DNA from: Candidatus Uhrbacteria bacterium
GTDB taxonomy: Bacteria > Patescibacteriota > Patescibacteriia > 2-12-FULL-60-25
NCBI GenBank assembly: GCA_016203535.1
Contig: JACQMO010000003.1
Location: forward strand, 47,110 to 111,109
DNA length: 64,000 bases
Reading direction: 5' to 3'
The first letter of the stretch is position 1, and every line of letters begins with the position of its first letter. Below are positions 48,344 through 57,477 of the stretch, in pieces. The position numbers and the translations under genes were made by a program. Below the pieces are notes generated by a model. It had not been told where the DNA came from and did no database searches. It saw only the letters and a list, made by a program, of their open reading frames with translations.

Positions 48344-50368
48344 CTAAAATGCGGAAATGCCGCCGACCACGATCTCCTTTCGGCCGTCACCCGCGACGTC
48401 GGCGACGGTCACCGTGACCCCGTTCAATGCCGGCGTGTCGCCCAGCGAGAATTCCTTCCGTAGCGTACCGCGGAAATCGAAAACCCGCACCCGCGGCCGC
48501 GCGCCTTCGCCGGATCCCACGACGATCTCATCCCGCCCGTCGCCGTCCACGTCCCCGACGGCGACGCTCACCCCGCCGCGCTCGCTCTCATGGAAGGCGA
48601 AAAAGCTTCCGCCCCATGTGAGACCGTCCGTCTTCCAGACGCGGATGTGCGGACCGCCGCCCGGACCCGCGCCCGTCACGATTTCCCGCAGCCCGTCGCC
48701 GTCGAGGTCGCCGATCCCGACGCGCGCGCCTCCGGAAAACTGCGGATGGTACGCCGTCCAGCGCGCGAGCTCCGTCCCGGCGCGCGAAAACATCCGCACG
48801 TCCGACGGACGCGCCTTGTCGCGTCCCACGATGATTTCCGACGCGGCGTCGCGGTTGGCGTTCCCGACCGCGATCGTGAGCGAACCCGCATACGACCGGC
48901 CGAACGGCCAAAACGTCACCGTCCGCTCTCCCGGCGTCTTCACGGTAACGGCCCCCTTTTGCGCGATCACGAGACTCTCAACGCCGCGTCCGGCAAGATC
49001 CGCCGCAAGCACCGTCGCGCCGGCCGGCCCGTCGTCGCGCTGCGCGAAAAATCCGTTCCGCACCTGGCGTCCCTCCGCGTCATACACCCGGACGAATTCC
49101 CCGTTCCGGAACGCGCTCTGCCGGATCACCACGGCATTCGCTTCGCCGAGGAGGATGCGCGCGTCCTCCGCCGGAACCGCGAGCGAACGAACCAGTCCTC
49201 CGTCGTTCGATCGCGGATCCTGAACCCCGCGAAGTTTCTCGTACGTCCCGGGAAGCGCGATCGTCCCGGCGGCGGAACCACTGTTCACGACGACGATCCC
49301 GCGCTGGTAATTCCGCATCCAGAGGCCGCTCCCATCCGAACGTCCGGACGCGCGGACGAACCGCGCGGGACCGGTCGGCCGACCGAGCGACGCGTCGTAC
49401 TCGTCATACCACCACGTCCGCTGATGCCCCCGGTCACCCGCGTCGAACGAATAATAGGCGTCCGCAAGGAGCGCGCTCCCCAACCCGTAGCGCATGAGCC
49501 GATAGTCCGAAGGGGTTTCGACGTTGTTCGTGTTGGTGTTGATCGCGCTCACCTTGGGTGACGCGTTTTTGGCGAGCGAATCCTGAAGCTCGCGAAAGGG
49601 CGCGATCCATCCGTAGCGCGGAAAATTTTCAAACAGGACGCCGTTCACCTGCGACGCATACGACGCGCTGCTGTTGTTCATGATGATCCGGTTCGGACCG
49701 AGAGCCGCGCGCATGTTTCGGAGGAGCCGCGACATGCCCGAGCGCCACGCGGCGTTCACGGACGCGGCCGGATTCGCGGTCCCGTTCCCATCCGGATCGA
49801 TATTGGTCCCGAAAAAATGGGTGATATCGCTGTATGCGGCGTCCAGAAACACGCCGTCCCAAAGCCCCGTGGACATGAGCTCGCGCGCGACGAATTCCGG
49901 GAGCGCGTCGGCCCAGCGCTGGCCGCTCATCGCGGGGCCGAGGTCCGTGGCATTCATGAGGTGCGCGCCCGGCCACCACTGCATCCGCCGTCCGTCCGGC
50001 TGGTGCATGAAAAATTCTTCGGGTGCGATCTGGGACAGGTGGAAACTCGGGGACGTCGGATCGCCGAGCGCCCGCGCGTCCGCGAGTTCCCCCGCGCTCA
50101 CGTACGCGAGGAGCTTGATGCCGGGATTCGCCAGACGAAGTTCGCGCATCCGTTCCGGCGCCTGCCATTGCAGGTCCATATCGAGCACGACCACGTCCCA
50201 GTTGGCGAGCGCCGTCCGATCGGTATCGAAAATATTCCAGCCGAGATAGAGGTTCAGGAGTTTCGGCGCGTCCTGCGTCCCGCGCGCGGCGAACGTCGCC
50301 GTCGGCATGACGAACGCCGTCAATACCATCAGGACCGCCGTTCCGTTTGTCAGCCAGTGTCTCATCAT
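48344..50368 (-). CDS. Secreted GH114-like (endo-alpha-1,4-polygalactosaminidase-like) glycosidase with C-terminal FG-GAP/VCBS repeats
   Basis: Signal peptide; LLAYVSAGELADARALGDP...GLWDGVFLDAAYSD; C-terminal VGIGDLDGDGLREIVTGAGPGGGPHIRVW, VAVGDVDGDGRDEIVVGSGEG. Confidence 0.75.
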   Translation of the reverse strand: MMRHWLTNGTAVLMVLTAFVMPTATFAARGTQDAPKLLNLYLGWNIFDTDRTALANWDVVVLDMDLQWQAPERMRELRLANPGIKLLAYVSAGELADARALGDPTSPSFHLSQIAPEEFFMHQPDGRRMQWWPGAHLMNATDLGPAMSGQRWADALPEFVARELMSTGLWDGVFLDAAYSDITHFFGTNIDPDGNGTANPAASVNAAWRSGMSRLLRNMRAALGPNRIIMNNSSASYASQVNGVLFENFPRYGWIAPFRELQDSLAKNASPKVSAINTNTNNVETPSDYRLMRYGLGSALLADAYYSFDAGDRGHQRTWWYDEYDASLGRPTGPARFVRASGRSDGSGLWMRNYQRGIVVVNSGSAAGTIALPGTYEKLRGVQDPRSNDGGLVRSLAVPAEDARILLGEANAVVIRQSAFRNGEFVRVYDAEGRQVRNGFFAQRDDGPAGATVLAADLAGRGVESLVIAQKGAVTVKTPGERTVTFWPFGRSYAGSLTIAVGNANRDAASEIIVGRDKARPSDVRMFSRAGTELARWTAYHPQFSGGARVGIGDLDGDGLREIVTGAGPGGGPHIRVWKTDGLTWGGSFFAFHESERGGVSVAVGDVDGDGRDEIVVGSGEGARPRVRVFDFRGTLRKEFSLGDTPALNGVTVTVADVAGDGRKEIVVGGISAF

Positions 50369-50396
50369 GCGTGTGTACTCAAAACATACGTCCCTG

Positions 50397-51077
50397 TCAA
50401 TCCGTCACCCGTTCAAGAACAAGATTGAAATTCGCCGTCCAGCCGAACGCGCGCTGACGGATCAGACGGGCGCGATGGGTCCGCGGGACAAGGGAGCGAA
50501 GCCCGCGCGCCCCGAGAAGACGGAGTCGCTCCTCGCTCGCGAAATACGCGCGTCCGAACAAACGGTAGATGCGGTTCCGCCACGGAAGCGGCAGCCAGTG
50601 CGCGAACAGGATGAGCGTGTGCGCATCCACCGGAAACCATCGGTTCGGCGTCGAGAGGAACACGCGGTCCCCCACGCGGCACGCTTCGGCGACGAACCGT
50701 TTCTGGTCCCGTTCGGTTCCGACGTGTTCGACGACCGCGTTCGAAAACACGAGATCGAACGACCGGTCGGGAAACGGAAGATCTTTCCCGTCCCCGATCA
50801 CGAGCTTCGCCTCCGGAAACGCCTTGCGGAATTCCGGAAGGTCGGACAACGCCACCGCCGTGATCCGCGACCGCCATGGATACCACGTTTCAAAAAAATT
50901 CACGTTGCGCCCCTCCCCTTCCCCCGCGCCGATATCGAGCACGCGGTCGACGGGATTCGGCTTCATGGCGGCCATGAATAGGTCGAAGCGTTTTCGGCGC
51001 GACGCCTCGGTGGTCCGCCGCGTCAGGCGCCATGCGAGCCCGTCAGGCCACTTCCAGAGGACGTCAAACAGCTTCAT
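50397..51077 (-). CDS. Class I SAM-dependent methyltransferase
   Basis: RVLDIGAGEGEGRNVNFFETWYPW...DLVFSNAVVEHVG. Confidence 0.82.
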   Translation of the reverse strand: MKLFDVLWKWPDGLAWRLTRRTTEASRRKRFDLFMAAMKPNPVDRVLDIGAGEGEGRNVNFFETWYPWRSRITAVALSDLPEFRKAFPEAKLVIGDGKDLPFPDRSFDLVFSNAVVEHVGTERDQKRFVAEACRVGDRVFLSTPNRWFPVDAHTLILFAHWLPLPWRNRIYRLFGRAYFASEERLRLLGARGLRSLVPRTHRARLIRQRAFGWTANFNLVLERVTD

Positions 51078-52281
51078 AGATGTCCTGGAGCGCGTTCACA
51101 TGTCCCTTCCAGTCCGGATAATTCGTTTCCGCGAGCACAGCGCTCTGTCGCGCCATTTCCTCCCGCTCCTGATCACCCAGCGCCTGAAACCGTTTCAGCG
51201 CCTCCACCCATGCGTCCGTGTTGCCGCGTTCGACGAGAACCCCGCTTTGTCCGTCCGCCACCATCTCGCGCAGCCCGCTGAAATCCGTCGCAAGAATTGG
51301 AAGACCGACTCCCAGTGCATCAAGCACCGCGAGTGGCGCGTTTTCGTGGCCGATGGGACAGGCGATGAACGCCTCGGCATACCGGTAGAGGTCTTCGAGC
51401 TCCTGCCCTCGCTTGAATCCGACCAGCTCGATGTCCGACGTTCGCTCATTCGCGCGAATGAGCGAACGGAGGCGGTCCTCGAGCGGGCCGGTGCCGGCGA
51501 TTTTGATCCGCATCCCCGGGACGCGCGCGGTCGCGTGGATCAATTCTTCGTATCCCTTTTCGGGCGAGAGGCGGCCGACCGCGAGCAGATACCCGCCGCC
51601 GCGCGGCGCCCGCTCCCGCCGCACGACCGGCATCCGCACGACCGTAAACTTCGACGGCGGCTCCCCCCACTCGACCATCTTGTCCGCCATGAACTGCGAC
51701 GGGCAGATAAACGTAGAGACGGTCCGCTCGTACGACTGCCGCGCCTTGGTCATCCCCATTTCGAGCGCGGCCAGCATGTTCGGAAGCATGTTCGGAAACA
51801 GGCACCGATGCTTCACCGCTTCGTAATACCGACCTCCCTTGCACCGCTCGCACGGGGCGCCCTCGGTGTACATGCGATAATTCGGGCAGGCGAGCTTCAG
51901 GTCATGCAGCGTCTGTACGGAGCGTACGCGGCTCCGGCGGATCGGCCCGAGAATCGAGGTCGACAGGTGGTGGTAGATGTTATGGAGGTGCACGACGTCC
52001 GGCTTGAGCTCATCGAGCGTCTGTTGCATCGCCCGTTTGGCCTCGCGGTTCCACAAAAAATTCGCGGCCTTTTTCGCGTCGGTCGACGAACCGTCGGAGA
52101 TCGACAGGTCATAGCGCGTGACGAACCGGAACGCGTCCGACGACGGGAGGTTGTTCGGCGAGCGGGTCGAGAGCGCATGGACGTCGTGCCCGGCGTCGCG
52201 CTGGCGCGCCATGAGCTCATGCAGGTACACTTCCGCGCCGCCGCGAAGATCGAAAAATTTATTGACATGGAGAATTCGCAT
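51064..52281 (-). CDS. Glycosyltransferase family 4
   Basis: MRILHVNKFFDLRGGAEVYLHELMARQRDAGHDVHALS...LAVGRLSPEKGYEELIHA. Confidence 0.9.
   Translation of the reverse strand: MRILHVNKFFDLRGGAEVYLHELMARQRDAGHDVHALSTRSPNNLPSSDAFRFVTRYDLSISDGSSTDAKKAANFLWNREAKRAMQQTLDELKPDVVHLHNIYHHLSTSILGPIRRSRVRSVQTLHDLKLACPNYRMYTEGAPCERCKGGRYYEAVKHRCLFPNMLPNMLAALEMGMTKARQSYERTVSTFICPSQFMADKMVEWGEPPSKFTVVRMPVVRRERAPRGGGYLLAVGRLSPEKGYEELIHATARVPGMRIKIAGTGPLEDRLRSLIRANERTSDIELVGFKRGQELEDLYRYAEAFIACPIGHENAPLAVLDALGVGLPILATDFSGLREMVADGQSGVLVERGNTDAWVEALKRFQALGDQEREEMARQSAVLAETNYPDWKGHVNALQDIYEAV
51439..51468. repeat. 30-bp perfect palindrome of the ATTCG family inside GT4 coding sequence
   Basis: cgttcgctcattcgcgcgaatgagcgaacg; encodes RSLIRANERT. 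Confidence 0.9.
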
Positions 52282-52293
52282 AATCGCTCCTCG

Positions 52294-53385
52294 CTACCTG
52301 CCTACTCGCCTACCGGCCTTCTTCAGAAGTTCCCGATACAGCTTCGCATGTTGTTCCACCATCCGGTCGAGCGACGCGGCGGCGGCGACCTTCGGGACGG
52401 CGCGGTTCGCGCGGAGGACGGCGGCCGTCGGATCATCCAGTGTCCGCCGGATCGCGTCGGCCCATGCCGAAACGTCGCCCGACGGCGGGAACAGGGCGTC
52501 GTCGCCCGCCAGGATTTCCCGAAGCGGCGGAAGATCCGACGCGATCATCGGGACGCCGGCCGCCGCCGCTTCCACCGCGGCGAGACCGAACCCCTCATAC
52601 CGCGACGGGAAACAAAACGCGTCCGACGCCGCGAGGAGTTCCGGCACGTCCTCCCGCGCGCCCAGCCACTCGATCCGCGAGGAGAGATGGAGCCGTTCGG
52701 CGAGCGCGCGGAGTTCTCCCTCGAGCGGGCCGACGCCGACGATCTGGAGCCGCCACGGACGTTTGATGAGCGCGAGCGCCTTGAGGAGCGTCGCGTGGTC
52801 CTTTTGCGGATGCAGCCGGCCGACGGTGATGAGGCGCGGGACGTCGCGGAACGGACGCGTGCCGCGCGGGACCACCCGCCCGAGGTCGATGCCGTTCAGG
52901 ATGACGCGGATTTTTTTCAACGAAACCCCTTCCACGCGATGTAGCTCCGCTTTCACGTCGCCGGAGACCGCGATATGCGCGTCCGTCAGAAACGAAAGCA
53001 GGGCATTCGTGAGACGATGGAAAAACCCGTACGTCGGATTCACGTTGTGCTCGGTCGACACGATCACGGGGACGCGCGCGAGCCACGCCGCGAGCCGTCC
53101 CCACGTGTCCGCGAGGAAGAGATGTGTGTGGACGATCTCCGGACGTTCCGCGCGGAACGCGCGATAGAGCGCGCAGATCGTGGCGAGCCCGAAAAAGCCG
53201 CGGCGCGGGATCGCGAACACGCGCACGTCGCCTTCCGCAAGCAGATGTTCCAGCGCCCCGCCCGAGAGCACGGTCACGACCGACGTCTCAAACCCTTTTG
53301 CGGGAAGCCGCGACGCCAACTCGACCACCAGCCGTTCGGCTCCGGCCATTTCCAGGCTGTGCGTCACGAAGATAACGTTCGTCAT
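52294..53385 (-). CDS. Glycosyltransferase family 4
   Basis: MTNVIFVTHSLEMAGAERLVVELASRLPAKGFETSVVTVLSGG...; start 53385. Confidence 0.9.
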   Translation of the reverse strand: MTNVIFVTHSLEMAGAERLVVELASRLPAKGFETSVVTVLSGGALEHLLAEGDVRVFAIPRRGFFGLATICALYRAFRAERPEIVHTHLFLADTWGRLAAWLARVPVIVSTEHNVNPTYGFFHRLTNALLSFLTDAHIAVSGDVKAELHRVEGVSLKKIRVILNGIDLGRVVPRGTRPFRDVPRLITVGRLHPQKDHATLLKALALIKRPWRLQIVGVGPLEGELRALAERLHLSSRIEWLGAREDVPELLAASDAFCFPSRYEGFGLAAVEAAAAGVPMIASDLPPLREILAGDDALFPPSGDVSAWADAIRRTLDDPTAAVLRANRAVPKVAAAASLDRMVEQHAKLYRELLKKAGRRVGR

Positions 53386-54800
53386 ACCGGTTCCCGCGCG
53401 CGATCGGCTTTTCCGCCCTTGTCCCGGAGCGCGAACGACGCCGCGACCGCCAACCCGATGGGCAGCCACATCTTTCCGGTCCAGTAATTCGTGTTGAACA
53501 GCTGGTATGCGACGGCGCCGGCGGCGGCGAGCGTCAGGAACAGAAGCGCGTGCCGATCCGGACCGTCCGGAAATTTCTTCCGCGCGAGGAGCATCAGGCG
53601 CGCGAACGAGATGACCACCGCCGCGAACGCCGCGAGGCCGATGACGCCGGTTTCCGCCGCCAGCTTCTGGATCACGCCGTGAGAATCGAGCGGTTCGCCG
53701 TATTCGAGCCGGAAAATGTAGGCCGAACCGACGCGGTCCACGAACGTGCCCGCGCCGCCGCCGAGCCACGGGCTTGACTGGAACACTTCGCCGGCGATTT
53801 CAAGAAGGGCGAAACGCGTGGACGTGCTGCTCTGCGCGACCGTGGAAAACCCGATGCGAACCATCGCCCCGACGAGCGGAAGCGCGAGAAGCAACGCCGC
53901 GAGGATGAACGCAAGATGGCGGCGGAGGACGTGACGATATTCGAGGGCGGCAAGGACCGCGCCGAGCGCCGCGAACACGATCCAGACGGTGCGTGAAAAC
54001 GTGAGGAGCCCGACGACGATCTGGAGCGCGGCCGACCCCAGGAGCAGCCGCTTCGACCGTCCGTCCCGCGTGAGATGCGCGAGCGCGATGGTGATGAACG
54101 AGGTCGCGGCCAGAAGTTCGGCAAGCAGGTTATGGTTGTCGCCCAGGGCCGGGATGCCGAAAATCGGCAGCGGGTGCGCGCGACGGAGGAACTGGCTCTC
54201 CGGCCCGACGAAGAACAGCGACACCGCGCCGTTCAGCGCGGCGAACGTGCCGACGGCGGCAAGGACGCCGAGCGCCGCGATGAGCCGCCGCCGAGAGCGC
54301 AGGAGGTTCACCGGCAGCGCGATGTACGCGAGATAGCAGAAGAGCACCGGCCGCAGGGCGAATTTCGTCGTGAGGACCGGATCCGGTTCGAGCGGGGAAA
54401 ACGCGGAGAGGAGATGCGCGGCGACGAGCGACGCATACGACCGGGCGAGCGGGAGCCGCGGCCGCCAATTCACGTCATGCCGACGGACCCAGAGGAGAAA
54501 AATTTTCATCGCCCACACGGCAAGCGCGACAAGCAGGACGGCTTCGGCCACGCTGATGTCGATCGCGCCGCGGTTCGCCCGTTTCCCGAAGGCGTGTTCT
54601 CCCGTCGGGATGGAAATGATGAACCCTAAAAACGGCGTGAACAGGAGGCCAAGATAAAAGGAAAGGTATGTGTAGCGGAACGCGAAGACAATCCCGAAGA
54701 GGATTCCCACGGCCAAGAGCGGACCAACCGGAACGCCGAGGGCGATGAAGATGGCGCTAACGGACAGGACGATGAAAAACCCCCACGACAACGTGGACAT
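53382..54800 (-). CDS. O-antigen ligase/polymerase family membrane protein
   Basis: MSTLSWGFFIVLSVSAIFIALGVPVGPLLAVGILFGIVFAFRYTYLSF...WLGGGAGTFVDRVGSAYIFRLEYGEPLDSHGVIQKLAAETGVIGLAAF; start 54800. Confidence 0.8.
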   Translation of the reverse strand: MSTLSWGFFIVLSVSAIFIALGVPVGPLLAVGILFGIVFAFRYTYLSFYLGLLFTPFLGFIISIPTGEHAFGKRANRGAIDISVAEAVLLVALAVWAMKIFLLWVRRHDVNWRPRLPLARSYASLVAAHLLSAFSPLEPDPVLTTKFALRPVLFCYLAYIALPVNLLRSRRRLIAALGVLAAVGTFAALNGAVSLFFVGPESQFLRRAHPLPIFGIPALGDNHNLLAELLAATSFITIALAHLTRDGRSKRLLLGSAALQIVVGLLTFSRTVWIVFAALGAVLAALEYRHVLRRHLAFILAALLLALPLVGAMVRIGFSTVAQSSTSTRFALLEIAGEVFQSSPWLGGGAGTFVDRVGSAYIFRLEYGEPLDSHGVIQKLAAETGVIGLAAFAAVVISFARLMLLARKKFPDGPDRHALLFLTLAAAGAVAYQLFNTNYWTGKMWLPIGLAVAASFALRDKGGKADRAREPV

Positions 54801-54942
54801 GCCTGTAGAGTAACATACGCACACTGGTCCCGCCGCGGCCCACCCCCATCGTCCTCGCCGGTGCTCGGCTCCGGCCGCTGGGGGTCCCCCGTTCCGCGTC
54901 ACCCGTGCTGGCGCATGTTGAAATGGAAGGAAATATAGAGGG

Positions 54943-55022
54943 CGATTCGGGGGAGGTGTTTCGAGCACCATATCTTGGCCGAGCGGCCGCGAGTGTGTGC
55001 GAGGAATACCTCCCCCGAATCG
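54943..55022. repeat. Long inverted repeat (cgattcgggggaggt ... acctcccccgaatcg) with internal hairpin
   Basis: Arms 54943-54962 and 55003-55022; loop contains ggccgagcggcc. Confidence 0.85.
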
Positions 55023-55178
55023 GCCCATGGCAGGAGGACCCGTGGCCCCAACTCTTGACAAAACACCCATTTTTCTGCTTGGATGGGGGCGTGTGCTGAA
55101 CCTTATCTTGATCCTTTGACACCCTAACAACCAGTCTGTTGCTCCGCTTGAACGGCGGAGTCCCACAGAGAAGGAGGA

Positions 55179-56906
55179 ATGATGCCGCGACGGCTTTTGA
55201 ACCTGTGGCCCGCCGCGACGGCTCTCGCTGTCGTGGTGATCACCGTGCTCACGATGCACGGATGCGGCGGGTTCGACACCCCCGCCGGAACGCAAGAAGG
55301 CCCGCTCGAGGGATGCATGGACAACGCGCCCTGCTCTCCGAACGGCCTGACCTGCACGAACAACAACGAAAGGTTCGTGTGCGTGAACGGTCAGTTCGAC
55401 CCGATCCCGGCCGAGTGCGTGGAGCACGGCTCCTGCACGTTGCCCGGATCTACCTGCGATGACGCGTGCGGAAGGCAGCTCTTCTGCAGCGCGAACAAGA
55501 CCCTCACCGCCAACCCCAACGACCCCGCATGCTCGTCCGACGGCGGAAGCGGGGGCGCAGGTGGGTCGTCCGGATCTGGCGCCAACGCCGGTTCGGGCGG
55601 AATCCCGGGCGTCGGAGGCGCCGGCGCGAGTTCGTCCGGATCCGGAGGGTCCGGCGGCGCGCCGCCCACGTGCGTCGAGCTGAACGAAGGGAAGAATTGC
55701 TCGCCGCCGTTCGAGGAGGGCGCGACCAAGTGCAACGGTGGCGCCCTCACCTGCCACTGCGGCGTCTGGGTCCAGACGGACCAGGTGAACGGATCCTGCG
55801 ATGCGGGATCGGGCGGCGCGGGCGGAAGCTCGGGCAGCGGCGGTTCCGGTGGAGGATCCGGCGGCGGCTTCGGTTCGGGTTCCGGTGGAATGACCGGTTC
55901 CGGCGGTTCGGGAGGATCCGCCGGCTCGGGCGGTTCCGGAGGAAGCTCCGGTTCCGGCGGTTCGGGAGGTTCCGGAGGTTCCGGCGAGGGCAACACGTGC
56001 TCCCAAGGGATGTCCTGTTTCCCGGACGGCGGCACCTGCCCGGACGTGAACAATCCGATGCAGACTCTCAAGTGCTGCGGAGGATTCCTCGTCGTGGTGG
56101 CCAACATGAACGACCCGTGCCCGGGTCAGAACGGTTCGGGCGGTTCCGGCGGTTCGGGCGGAAGCTCGGGCAGCGGCGGTTCGGGAGGTTCCGGTGGCGC
56201 GGGCGCATCCGGAGGGATGTCAGGGTCCGGCGGCAACGGCGGTACCGGAGGTTCCGATGGCGGAGCCGGCGCAGACGGAGGTGGCGGTTCCGGCGGTTCG
56301 GGAGGTTCCGGAGGAAGCTCGGGCAGCGGAGGCGCGGGCGGAAGCTCGGGCAGCGGCGGTTCGGGAGGTTCCGGAGGAAGCTCCGGTTCCGGCGGCAACG
56401 GCGGTTCGGGCGGTTCGCCTGATCCGTGCGCCATCCCGAGCGGCACGGTCCTCGGATCGTGCAACCCTCCCAACCCGGTTCCGGCAGGGATGGTGTACTT
56501 CTGCTACATCGCGGAAACGAACAAGGCGATCGGACGGTACGGACCGTTCGACCTGCAGTTCGAGGCGGACCCCCCAGGATCCACCGACTACGACTGCTGG
56601 AAGGGTCAGCCGGACTACGGCACGCCCGCCTGCGACCTGTGTCCGGACAGCAACCCCAACGACTCCGTCCTCGAATGCCTCCTGCCGTTCCCCAGCGGCA
56701 CCGCGAACTTCGAATTCACGGTCGAGGGGCTTTCACAGCCCACCTTCTACTGGGAGGACGAGGCCTTCTACTCCGAAGGGGGCTGCGGGGATTCGAACGG
56801 AACGGTGACGGTGACGGGGCCGGGAGGAAACATCTCCTACGCCCTCAAGCCGAACAACAACAACGGCAACCCGTTCTACAACGGGTTCATCTTCACCATC
56901 CAGTAA
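55179..56906 (+). CDS. Putative lipoprotein: Cys-rich modules separated by Gly/Ser-rich linkers, 575 aa
   Basis: Strong SD (agaaggaggaatg), TM/lipobox-like LTMHGCGG, Cys-rich N-terminus, long GGSGGSGGSSGSGG tracts, C-terminal globular segment. Confidence 0.75.
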   Translation: MMPRRLLNLWPAATALAVVVITVLTMHGCGGFDTPAGTQEGPLEGCMDNAPCSPNGLTCTNNNERFVCVNGQFDPIPAECVEHGSCTLPGSTCDDACGRQLFCSANKTLTANPNDPACSSDGGSGGAGGSSGSGANAGSGGIPGVGGAGASSSGSGGSGGAPPTCVELNEGKNCSPPFEEGATKCNGGALTCHCGVWVQTDQVNGSCDAGSGGAGGSSGSGGSGGGSGGGFGSGSGGMTGSGGSGGSAGSGGSGGSSGSGGSGGSGGSGEGNTCSQGMSCFPDGGTCPDVNNPMQTLKCCGGFLVVVANMNDPCPGQNGSGGSGGSGGSSGSGGSGGSGGAGASGGMSGSGGNGGTGGSDGGAGADGGGGSGGSGGSGGSSGSGGAGGSSGSGGSGGSGGSSGSGGNGGSGGSPDPCAIPSGTVLGSCNPPNPVPAGMVYFCYIAETNKAIGRYGPFDLQFEADPPGSTDYDCWKGQPDYGTPACDLCPDSNPNDSVLECLLPFPSGTANFEFTVEGLSQPTFYWEDEAFYSEGGCGDSNGTVTVTGPGGNISYALKPNNNNGNPFYNGFIFTIQ

Positions 56907-56910
56907 CTCA

Positions 56911-56947
56911 CAAGCCTTCCGGCGTCACACCCGGAGGGCTTTTTCTT
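56911..56947 (+). terminator. Rho-independent terminator of the lipoprotein gene
   Basis: agccttccgg-cgtcacac-ccggagggct followed by ttttctttttg. Confidence 0.85.
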
Positions 56948-56961
56948 TTTGTCAGCCCCCA

Positions 56962-56990
56962 TTGACAAACGGCCCGATTTCGGGTATACA
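56962..56990 (+). promoter_or_regulatory. Near-consensus sigma70 promoter TTGACA-N17-TATACA
   Basis: ttgaca 56962-56967, tataca 56985-56990, exactly 17 bp spacer. Confidence 0.8.
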
Positions 56991-56996
56991 TGGAAA

Positions 56997-57477
56997 TAGT
57001 CGTGCCCGCCTCTAGAGGACCCACGACGCGAAAAACATGGCCGCGACGGCCATCAGAGACGTCCCGTGCGTCTCCCCTTTGTGACCTGAAGAAGACGGCC
57101 CTGCAAGGACCGTCGGGGAACATGGACCCGACGGCGAAGATTCAATCAGCTTGAGGGCAGAGCTATTGGACACAGGCCATCAAGGGAAAGGCAGCGGAGA
57201 CGTTGAACGGAGTTCCGACACATGTACTTGTAGCGACGGTCAACAAGCGACCGCCGACCGCAGAAGAACCGGAATGCAATCGCTCTCATGCGCCACGCGC
57301 ACAAGGGCTTTCTGGGGCTGACGCCCCCTGCATCTGCGGCATCGGCGGAGCGAGCCAGTACATGACGAGAATTTGGTTTTGGTGCCCCGGGCTCTCCCCG
57401 GAACGGCACCAATCACTTCTCCACTAGGCGTGCTGCCTTTCCCCTGCCGCGTCGCCCCCTCGGGCCACGCGTTTTTT
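56997..57477 (+). ncRNA. Candidate ~480-nt structured non-coding RNA of unknown class
   Basis: Promoter just upstream, terminator at end, no convincing ORF; perfect hairpins at 56999-57027, 57037-57053, 57056-57074, 57094-57114 (mutually exclusive with 57110-57134), 57314-57327, 57381-57410. Confidence 0.55.

Noticed and set aside
50569-52944. 791-aa plus-strand ORF
   Set aside because: Antisense to two well-supported genes (methyltransferase and GT4); Arg/Pro/Ser-rich composition typical of GC-biased antisense reading frames
55391-56107. Pro-rich minus-strand ORF and 55466-56422 Arg-rich plus-frame ORF
   Set aside because: Alternative-frame translations of the Gly/Ser repeat DNA of the lipoprotein gene
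55840-56420. Possible CRISPR-like array in the Gly/Ser region
   Set aside because: Repeats are short irregular codon repeats (ggttccggcggttcggg) without unique spacers; in frame with a coding sequence
57203-57427. 74-aa TTG-start ORF inside the candidate ncRNA
   Set aside because: No recognisable domain, weak start, no clear SD; structured hairpins explain the region better
56997-57477. tmRNA, RNase P RNA or 6S RNA identity for the structured RNA
   Set aside because: I could not find the tmRNA tag ORF/T-arm or RNase P core motifs; left as unknown class
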